Shown here piece after piece: positions 1-5,458 of a stretch of 6,219 bases of DNA. Position numbers and translations under genes: made by a program. The notes beneath the pieces were generated by a model that was not told the origin of the DNA, ran no database searches, and worked only from the letters and a program-made list of their open reading frames with translations. The stretch's first letter is position 1. Every line of letters begins with the position of its first letter. The stretch is from Bacteroidales bacterium (GTDB lineage: Bacteria > Bacteroidota > Bacteroidia > Bacteroidales > UBA932), in contig JAFVDC010000119.1 of assembly GCA_017478685.1 (NCBI GenBank), positions 1 through 6,219 on the forward strand, read 5' to 3'.

Positions 1-1508
1 CCGTAACGCAGGATGAATCCAAGGAGCTCACGCTCAGAGGGTTCCATGATTCTTTCTTCCCTCTGAAGATTGCCGGTCTGGGCCGGCAATGACGTCTCCG
101 GGCTGCTTTCCTGCCCGGAAGACCACCGGTCCGTGCCGGTGGTGACGGCTGCGTCATGCCCGGCTCTGCTTCCTGTGTCATGCCAGGCTCGACCGGGCAT
201 CTCCTTCCTTTGCTGCTCCCTGGTGCGGCGGACGCGGTCCTGGATTATGTCGGCCTCAATGCCGAAGCGGCGGGCGACGGTGTCTACGTAGACCTGACGC
301 TTGATGGCATCCGGGATTTCGGCCACGGTATCTGCTATCTCGTTGATGAGGTTGGCCTTCTTCAGGGGGTCGTCTCCGGCTTCACCAAGGAGGAGGTCTG
401 TCTTGAAGGCTATGCCGTCCTGCTCATGGGAGGCAATGAACTCCTGAACCTCTTCCAGCGTGTGCTTGCGGGAGAAGGAATCGGGGTCGTCGCCGTCCGG
501 GAGGAACACCACGCGGGGGTTCATGCCCTCCTTCAGGATCATGCCGATGGCCCTCAGGGCGGCGTGAAGGCCTGCTTTGTCGCCGTCGTACATGATGGTG
601 ATGTTCTCCGTGAACTTCTTGATGATGCGTATCTGCTCCTCCGTGAGGGAGGTTCCGCAGGATGCCACCACGTTGGTGATTCCAATCTGGTGCATCATCA
701 CAACGTCCACGTTGCCTTCCACAAGGATGCAGCGGTCCTTCTTTGCTATTTCGCTTTTGGCAAAATACACTCCCATGAGGTTCCGGCTCTTTACGTAGAT
801 TTCCGTTTCCGGGGAGTTGACGTATTTTGCGGGGTTGTCGGCCTTGAGAGTTCGGCCGCTGAAGGCTATTACACGCCCGCTCAGGGAATGGATGGGGAAC
901 ATCACGCGCTCCCTGAACTTGTCTATGAGTGTGCCGTCTGCCTGCTGGATTGCAAGGCCTGCGGCAACCATGAATTCGTCTTTGTAGCCGGCTGCGCGGG
1001 CTGCCTCCACAAAGGTGGTTTTGCCGGAGGGCGCCCAGCCAAGGCTCCATTTTTCAATGGTGGCGTCTTCTATACCGCGGGTGCGGTAATACTGGTAGCC
1101 AACTGCGCGGCCTTCGCCGCCTTCAAGCTGCTTCAGGAAGTAACTGCGGGCAAACTCGCTCACCGCCATGAGGCTTTCCGAGCGCTGACGGGCGGCAAGC
1201 TGCTCTACGGATTCCTCTTCCTCCTTTACCTCTATATTATACTTGCGCGCAAGGTAGCGGAGGGCCTCGGGGTAGGTCATCTGCTCATGGTCCATGAGAA
1301 AGCCCACGGCGCTTCCGGCCTTTCCGCAGCCGAAGCACTTGTAGATGCCCCTTGATGGCGTTACATGGAACGACGGCGTTTTCTCGTTGTGGAACGGACA
1401 ACAGGCCACGTAACTGGACCCGCGGCGCTTTAGCGTCACGAAATCTCCAATCACTTCCTCGATCCTGGTGGAATCAAGGATCTGGTCTATTGTCTCCTTG
1501 GGAATCAT
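1..1508 (-). CDS. dnaG: DNA primase DnaG (C-terminus beyond window)
   Basis: DnaG makes the short RNA primers that start Okazaki fragments and is recruited by the replicative helicase DnaB. I read 502 codons from an ATG at 1508-1506, open to the left edge. The N-terminal zinc-binding domain shows CPFH (C37, H40) and CFGC (C58, C61), the CHC2 pattern, followed by YPEALRYLA. The RNA polymerase core has FRERVMFPI (198-206) and GRVIAFSGR (211-219). The TOPRIM acidic residues lie in EGNVDVV (E264, D268) and YDGDKAG (D308, D310), followed by LPDGDDPD (336-343). Residues 437-480 are the product of an inserted palindromic repeat (see 69-200). The reading then returns to EPSERELLGFILRY, which looks like the start of the C-terminal helicase-interaction domain. 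All catalytic motifs are intact and the identification is firm. The ATG overlaps the stop of the upstream membrane-protein gene (ATGA), so coupled translation is likely. The start MIPKETIDQI matches the usual DnaG N-terminus. Confidence 0.97.
   Translation of the reverse strand, partial: MIPKETIDQILDSTRIEEVIGDFVTLKRRGSSYVACCPFHNEKTPSFHVTPSRGIYKCFGCGKAGSAVGFLMDHEQMTYPEALRYLARKYNIEVKEEEESVEQLAARQRSESLMAVSEFARSYFLKQLEGGEGRAVGYQYYRTRGIEDATIEKWSLGWAPSGKTTFVEAARAAGYKDEFMVAAGLAIQQADGTLIDKFRERVMFPIHSLSGRVIAFSGRTLKADNPAKYVNSPETEIYVKSRNLMGVYFAKSEIAKKDRCILVEGNVDVVMMHQIGITNVVASCGTSLTEEQIRIIKKFTENITIMYDGDKAGLHAALRAIGMILKEGMNPRVVFLPDGDDPDSFSRKHTLEEVQEFIASHEQDGIAFKTDLLLGEAGDDPLKKANLINEIADTVAEIPDAIKRQVYVDTVARRFGIEADIIQDRVRRTREQQRKEMPGRAWHDTGSRAGHDAAVTTGTDRWSSGQESSPETSLPAQTGNLQREERIMEPSERELLGFILRY
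69..200 (-). repeat. Protein-coding palindromic element in dnaG (two hairpin pairs)
   Basis: This 132-bp in-frame block (44 codons, DnaG residues 437-480) is a run of inverted repeats. On the plus strand: A is 69-76 ATTGCCGG with 83-90 CCGGCAAT, loop of 6, followed by GAC. B is preceded by GTC: 97-103 TCCGGGC with 113-119 GCCCGGA, loop of 9. C is 122-129 ACCACCGG with 136-143 CCGGTGGT, loop of 6, followed by GAC. D is preceded by GTC: 180-187 ATGCCAGG with 193-200 CCGGGCAT, one mismatch. The left arm of D is duplicated at 156-163 (ATGCCCGG), 24 bp away, and that copy matches the right arm perfectly. The order is therefore A>GAC GTC<B, C>GAC GTC<D, or two head-to-head pairs. The outer units A and D match the element in the M16 gene at 6007-6063. 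The encoded peptide is rich in G, S, T and H and is probably disordered. The hairpins are read directly; mobility is inferred. Confidence 0.85.
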
Positions 1509-1804
1509 TCCTTTGTATAATCCACTTCTTTTGCGTCGGAGAGGTCCGTGACGGTGATTTTGCCGTCATCGGCGGGGGCCTGCGTGGTGGGGCCGTCCTT
1601 GGGAGGCTCCGGTGCGCGGTAGGTCTTTTCCTGCCACAGGGCCTTTATCTGGTAGTATGCGTCACGGCCATACCAGGCAAGGCCAAGGATGCCGATAATG
1701 ACGGCAAGTATGCTGCTTCTCAATATGAGCCATACGGACAGCGCCACAAACAGCACGTCCTTTATGAGCCGTATCCACCTGTTGTTATATCCTAAATTCA
1801 TCAT
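1505..1804 (-). CDS. Small two-helix membrane protein upstream of dnaG, function unknown
   Basis: This is a 99-residue hypothetical protein; I do not recognise a named family. Two hydrophobic stretches, about residues 13-28 and 31-45, are separated only by R29-S30-S31, which suggests a tight transmembrane hairpin. A basic, aromatic amphipathic piece follows (about 46-59), then a soluble tail rich in P, D and A ending in DYTKE. Its TGA (1507-1505) overlaps the dnaG ATG (1508-1506), so the two genes are almost certainly co-transcribed and probably translationally coupled. I chose the ATG at 1804; the adjacent ATG at 1801 is equally possible. A longer in-frame start at 1855 is rejected because those codons would be the terminator stem. 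Whether it takes part in replication is unknown; only the operon link is visible. Confidence 0.75.
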   Translation of the reverse strand: MMNLGYNNRWIRLIKDVLFVALSVWLILRSSILAVIIGILGLAWYGRDAYYQIKALWQEKTYRAPEPPKDGPTTQAPADDGKITVTDLSDAKEVDYTKE

Positions 1805-1810
1805 AGCCCA

Positions 1811-1818
1811 CAAAGATA
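1811..1818 (-). promoter_or_regulatory. Candidate Bacteroidota -7 box for the membrane protein-dnaG operon
   Basis: The minus strand reads TATCTTTG, an exact match to the Bacteroidota -7 consensus TAnnTTTG. It lies 6 bp before the ATG at 1804 and just after the T-tract of the upstream terminator. No good -33 TTTG is seen at the usual spacing, because that stretch is the terminator T-tract. If the box is used, transcription would start at or within a few bases of the ATG, giving a leaderless or nearly leaderless mRNA. The motif is seen; its activity is inferred. Confidence 0.5.
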
Positions 1819-1830
1819 CAAAAAACCTAT

Positions 1831-1861
1831 AAAAAAAGGTGGCCGAAGAGGTCACCTTTTT
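1831..1861 (-). terminator. Rho-independent terminator after the FKBP-DUF3127 operon
   Basis: AAAAAGGTG (1833-1841) pairs perfectly with CACCTTTTT (1853-1861). The stem extends inward through one G-T and two G-C pairs to a 5-base loop (1845-1849). On the minus strand the hairpin starts 11 bases after the DUF3127 stop and runs into seven Ts (1837-1831). It ends the upstream operon and separates it from the dnaG operon. Plus-strand function is less relevant, since no plus-strand gene runs into it. Confidence 0.88.
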
Positions 1862-1872
1862 GGAAAGTTCAG

Positions 1873-2301
1873 TTAGAACGGAAGGTCGTCGGAGCTGTCC
1901 TCCCCGGGCATGTCGTCCAGAGTTGGGCCCGGGGCCGTTTCAAATGCGGGCGGCTGGGGGGCCGAAACCGGTGCCTGGGGATAAGCGGGCTGGGCGGGAG
2001 CCGAAGGGGCGGCGGTAGCCTGCCCTGCAGGAGCAAGCCTCCAGATCTGGAGGTCGTTGTACCACCTGCCGTTGTATTCGCGGGCCTTGAGGTTGAACGA
2101 CACCTTGATGCGGTCTCCTACCTGATACTTGTCAAGTTCGGCCACTTTGTCCTGACCCCATGCCGTGAAGCATGCCTGGGCCGTGAAATTGCCGTCCGGG
2201 TACTCAAGGATGAATTCCTGTTTTGCCCATTGGCCGCGGGCCGAAGTGCCGGACTGTACGCCCAGTTTCTGCCTAAGGGTTCCTTCCAGTTCCAGTGCCA
2301 T
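1873..2301 (-). CDS. DUF3127 OB-fold protein with SSB-like C-terminal tip
   Basis: This 142-residue protein resembles the Bacteroidota DUF3127 family, small OB-fold proteins related to single-stranded-DNA-binding folds. Residues 1-90 form the presumed OB domain: an N-terminal beta strand (LEGTLRQKLGVQSG), WAKQEFILEY (25-34), VGDRIKVSFNLKAREYNGRW (61-80) and an aromatic end strand. Residues 91-127 are a flexible A/P/Q-rich linker. The last 15 residues are acidic and end in DDLPF, close to the acidic, Pro-Phe-ending tip by which bacterial SSB recruits partners such as RecQ and primase. I infer nucleic-acid binding and partner recruitment; neither is shown here. It is not canonical SSB, so I give no ssb symbol. 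The gene starts 3 bases after the FKBP stop (operon) and is followed by a strong terminator. Its TAA stop shows that TAA is read normally in this genome. Confidence 0.88.
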   Translation of the reverse strand: MALELEGTLRQKLGVQSGTSARGQWAKQEFILEYPDGNFTAQACFTAWGQDKVAELDKYQVGDRIKVSFNLKAREYNGRWYNDLQIWRLAPAGQATAAPSAPAQPAYPQAPVSAPQPPAFETAPGPTLDDMPGEDSSDDLPF

Positions 2302-2304
2302 GAC

Positions 2305-3066
2305 TTACTTCTTCTTGACGGGCTCTGCGGGTTTCTCTACGAAGGGGTGAACCTCAAGGAGGTCTACGTCAAAGACAAGGGTGGAGTTGGAGCCGATGTT
2401 GCGGGGGCCACGCTCACCGTAAGCAAGGTTGGCGGGGATTACGAGGGTGATCTTGCCACCTTCGCCCACAAGCTTCATGCCTTCGGTCCAGCCGCGGATG
2501 ACGCGGTTGAGAGGGAACTCGATGCCTTCGTTGGCGTCAAATTCCTTGACGTCGATGAGGGTGCCGCGTTAGTTCACTTTGACGGTGTCGCGGTCTGAGA
2601 GGGCCTTTTTGTCGGAGCCGCTGTCCTGGATGAGGTAAACGATACCGGAAGCGGTGGAGTCTGCGCTGTTCTTGGCGTAGAAGTCCTTGCGGAAGGCATC
2701 ACCTTTCTCTTTGTTGAGGGCGCCTTCATAAGCGGTGCGCTTGCGGAGGAACTCGTTGAGGACATTGTTCATGGTTGAAGGGTCAATCTTGAACTGCTTT
2801 ACGAAAACGGAGTCCATGGGCTCGCCTTCCTTGGCGTTGAGAGCGTCGTTCATACCCTTTTTCACCTGGGCCATGTTGAGCTCACCGAAACCGTTCTGGG
2901 TCATGACAAGGCCGAAGTTTACGCCAAGAAGGTAAGATGCGGTGTCAATCTGGCCCTTATTGGGGAGAAGGTCACGTACTTCCTTTGAGCCCTCTACCTT
3001 GGGAGAGCCGCAGGCCATCAGCATGGCGGCTGCGCCGGCGATGGCAAGAATCTTTGCAAATTTCAT
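2305..3066 (-). pseudogene. FKBP-type prolyl isomerase lipoprotein (Mip/FkpA-like), interrupted by in-frame TAA
   Basis: The family catalyses peptidyl-prolyl cis-trans isomerisation and assists folding outside the cytoplasm. The frame has 253 sense positions plus a terminal TAA, with an extra TAA at codon 166 (2571-2569). Residues 1-19 form a lipoprotein signal with lipobox LMAC (C19). Residues about 27-140 match the helical FKBP_N dimerisation domain (ASYLLGVNFG at 43-52). The isomerase domain begins at about residue 145. The stop falls in VKVN-stop-RGTLID, where FKBPs have the active-site tyrosine of VxYxG, so a TAC or TAT to TAA change is the simplest explanation. Beyond it the frame is clean and conserved: EFD (175-177), VIRGW (189-193), IPANLAYGERG (210-220), LVFDV (230-234). 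V173 replaces the usual glycine of the DG pair, a second odd residue nearby. As written, only a 165-residue fragment without an isomerase domain is made. A base-calling error is possible. No rescue start is well placed; the next ATG is M197. Confidence 0.88.
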
Positions 3067-3123
3067 TTTGTATTTGTTTTTAAGTTTAAATTCAAAAATT
3101 TTGAGCCTTAACTGCTCAGCCTA

Positions 3124-3156
3124 CAAATATATAAAACTTCCGGAACAATTCCTAAA
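3124..3156 (-). promoter_or_regulatory. Candidate Bacteroidota promoter for the FKBP-DUF3127 operon
   Basis: On the minus strand, TATATTTG (3131-3124) is an exact TAnnTTTG -7 box. A near-consensus -33 element, TTTA (3156-3153; consensus TTTG), lies 21 bases upstream. Transcription would start a few bases past 3124, leaving a 5' leader of about 50 bases. The sequence just before the FKBP ATG is A-rich with no Shine-Dalgarno, as is usual in this phylum. Confidence 0.6.
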
Positions 3157-3259
3157 GAAAACCGACGACTGGAAAAAAATAGGTACTGAACAGCAATTTT
3201 ATTTGCATTTGTCATTTTTTATGCCGATATTGTTCGAAAGCCACATTTTGGGGCACAAA

Positions 3260-5458
3260 ATGCCAATAGATTCACATATCCTGCACTCAAAGCTCAAGAC
3301 CTTTTTCGGGTGGGACTCGTTCAAGGGAGACCAGGAGAGCATCATTCGCCATCTCACTGAGGGCGGCAACTGTTTTGTGTTAATGCCCACCGGCGGCGGC
3401 AAGTCTTTGTGCTACCAGCTCCCGGCCCTTCTCATGGAAGGAACGGCCATAGTGATATCGCCGCTCATAGCCCTCATGAAAAACCAGGTGGACGCCATCC
3501 GCGGCTTTGAATCGGCCGAAGAAGGAATTGCGCATTTCCTTAACTCCTCCCTCAGCCGCATAGAGGCCGCCCAGGTGCAGGAGGACCTCCTGAGGGGTGT
3601 CACCAAGCTCCTTTACGTGGCTCCGGAATCCCTTACCAAAGAAGAGAACATCGCCCTTCTCAGGGGCATAAAGATATCTTTCTACGCCGTAGACGAAGCC
3701 CACTGCATATCCGAGTGGGGCCATGACTTCCGTCCGGAATACCGTAAAATCCGCTCCATCATTGAAGATATCCAGCCGGCTCCGGTAATAGCCCTTACCG
3801 CAACCGCCACTCTAAAAGTGCAGTCCGATATCCTCAAGAACCTCAAGATCCAGGATGCAACGGTGTTCAAGAGTTCCTTCAACCGCCCCAACCTATATTA
3901 TGAGGTAAGGGACAAGGTGGAACCAGAGAAGGACATAATCCGTTTCCTTCGCCAGAATCCCGGCAAGAGCGGCATCATCTACTGCCTCAGCCGCAAGAAG
4001 GTGGAAGAACTGGCCCAGGTGCTGTCCGTAAACGGCATTAGGGCCCTTCCGTATCATGCCGGCCTGGATGCCAAAACCCGCGCCGAAAACCAGGACAAGT
4101 TTCTGATGGAGGAGATAGACGTAATTGTTGCCACCATCGCCTTCGGCATGGGCATAGACAAGCAGAACGTGCGCTTTGTAATCCACTACGACATTCCAAA
4201 GAGCATAGAGGGCTATTACCAGGAAACAGGGCGTGCGGGCCGTGACGGCCAGGAAGGCACCTGCATCACATATTACAGCTACAAGGATATCCAGAAACTG
4301 GAGAAATTCATGCAGGGGAAACCCATCGCAGAGCAGGAAATCGGCCGGCAGCTCCTCAAGGAAACAGTTGCATACGCAGAGTCCAGCCAGTGCCGCCGGA
4401 AGCTCCTTCTCAATTACTTCGGGGAGGACTACCCCCAGGACAACTGCGGCTGCTGCGACAACTGCCTGCATCCCAAGGCCCGCTTCGACGGCCATGAGGA
4501 AATGTGCCTTGTGATTGAGCTCATAGAGTCCCTCAAGGAACACTTCAAGCTTGAGCATATCGCTCTTATCCTTACCGGAGAGGCCAGTGCCATGGTAAAG
4601 TCCTACCACCACGACCGCCTGCCTCTTTTCGGCGCAGGAAAAGACCACGGCCCGCGTTTCTGGATGGCTGTAATCCATCAGGGCCTCATACTCCATTTCC
4701 TGGAGAAAGACATTGACAATTACGGCCTTATTTCCGTAACGGACAAAGGCCGGGAGTTCTATGCCCATCCCACGGAACTAATGCTGGTAGAAGACCGCAC
4801 CTTCTCTGAAGGCGAAGACGACGATGAAGAGGATGCCGCGGCGGTAAGGGGCGGCGGTGGCGGAGACCCCGTACTCCTTTCCATGCTCAAGGACCTCCGG
4901 AAGGATGTCGCCCGCAAAATGAGGGTGCAGCCTTGGGTGGTGTTCAGTGACCCTTCGCTGGAAGACATGACCATTGTCTATCCGCTCACCCTCAAGGAAC
5001 TGTCGGAAAAATGCCAGGGCGTGGGTGAGGGCAAGGCCCGTAAATTCGGCCAGCCTTTCATAGACCTCATTGCAAAGTACGTGGAGGAAAATGAGATAGA
5101 CCGCCCGGACGACTTCGTGCTTAAGAGCGTGGCGCCAAAATCCGGCAACAAGGTGTACATAATCCAGGCCATAGACCGCAAACTCCCTCTGGACGACATC
5201 GCGCGTGCAAAGGGCCTTGACATGGATCAGCTTCTCACGGAGCTGGAGGCCATAGTGAGCACCGGCACCAGGCTCAACCTAAGTTATTATATTGCCGATA
5301 CCCTTGACCCTGAGGTTGTTGAGGAGCTCTACGACTGGTTCAAGGAAGAGGCTTCGTCGGATTCCCTCTCCGAAGCCCGCAAGGAGCTTTCGGCCGACTA
5401 CGAGGACATCGAAATCAGGCTTGTGAGGCTGAAATTCCTCTGTGAGGTTGCGAATTAA
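3260..5458 (+). CDS. recQ: ATP-dependent DNA helicase RecQ
   Basis: RecQ is a 3'-5' superfamily 2 helicase in recombinational repair and fork restart. From the ATG at 3260 it has 732 residues, in the usual Bacteroidota range. Visible motifs: motif 0 FKGDQ (Q25), Walker A MPTGGGKS (42-49, K48), DEAH (145-148) with the aromatic-rich loop CISEWGHDFRPEY (149-161), TATAT (180-184), and motif VI QETGRAGRDG (321-330) with its arginines. The RecQ zinc site has C378, C396, C399 and C402. A winged-helix RQC region follows. Residues 517-537 form an acidic then glycine-rich linker (EGEDDDEED...GGGGG). An HRDC-like domain comes next (about 538-620), then a C-terminal extension with a helix-turn-helix-like part, characteristic of the phylum. 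The frame is open back to 2942 but that part is antisense to the FKBP gene. ATG 3221 is an alternative start; I prefer 3260 because the helicase core begins right after it. No convincing promoter is seen. Confidence 0.96.
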   Translation: MPIDSHILHSKLKTFFGWDSFKGDQESIIRHLTEGGNCFVLMPTGGGKSLCYQLPALLMEGTAIVISPLIALMKNQVDAIRGFESAEEGIAHFLNSSLSRIEAAQVQEDLLRGVTKLLYVAPESLTKEENIALLRGIKISFYAVDEAHCISEWGHDFRPEYRKIRSIIEDIQPAPVIALTATATLKVQSDILKNLKIQDATVFKSSFNRPNLYYEVRDKVEPEKDIIRFLRQNPGKSGIIYCLSRKKVEELAQVLSVNGIRALPYHAGLDAKTRAENQDKFLMEEIDVIVATIAFGMGIDKQNVRFVIHYDIPKSIEGYYQETGRAGRDGQEGTCITYYSYKDIQKLEKFMQGKPIAEQEIGRQLLKETVAYAESSQCRRKLLLNYFGEDYPQDNCGCCDNCLHPKARFDGHEEMCLVIELIESLKEHFKLEHIALILTGEASAMVKSYHHDRLPLFGAGKDHGPRFWMAVIHQGLILHFLEKDIDNYGLISVTDKGREFYAHPTELMLVEDRTFSEGEDDDEEDAAAVRGGGGGDPVLLSMLKDLRKDVARKMRVQPWVVFSDPSLEDMTIVYPLTLKELSEKCQGVGEGKARKFGQPFIDLIAKYVEENEIDRPDDFVLKSVAPKSGNKVYIIQAIDRKLPLDDIARAKGLDMDQLLTELEAIVSTGTRLNLSYYIADTLDPEVVEELYDWFKEEASSDSLSEARKELSADYEDIEIRLVRLKFLCEVAN

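Noticed and set aside
69..200. CRISPR array
   Set aside because: The repeats are palindromic units of differing sequence without regular spacers, and they are translated within dnaG.
156..1355. Long plus-strand open frame (about 400 codons)
   Set aside because: It is antisense to dnaG, whose minus-strand reading has every primase motif. The open frame reflects the codon bias of the real gene.
1805..1855. Longer start (ATG at 1855) for the small membrane protein
   Set aside because: Those codons would be the terminator hairpin and the promoter box. The ATGs at 1804/1801 fit the signals better.
2569..2571. Alternative genetic code with TAA read as an amino acid
   Set aside because: DUF3127, RecQ and the M16 gene all end properly at TAA, so TAA is a normal stop here.
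2230..2598. Plus-strand frame across the DUF3127 start and FKBP C-terminal half
   Set aside because: It is a shadow of the conserved minus-strand FKBP and DUF3127 readings.
3102..3118. TGAGC / GCTCA inverted repeat in the FKBP 5' leader
   Set aside because: A 5-bp stem is expected by chance and there is no supporting riboswitch or operator pattern.
3190..3236. recQ promoter, for example TTTG at 3202 or 3208 with TATTGTTC at 3228
   Set aside because: The second box matches the TAnnTTTG consensus poorly; I could not support a specific promoter.
2942..3259. Upstream extension of the recQ reading frame
   Set aside because: The early part is antisense to the FKBP signal and N-terminal domain, and the rest is the AT-rich intergenic region. 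RecQ homology begins right after the ATG at 3260.
3893..4768. Minus-strand open frame of about 290 codons inside recQ
   Set aside because: It is antisense to the helicase and zinc domains of RecQ, with no recognisable family and no promoter or start signal.
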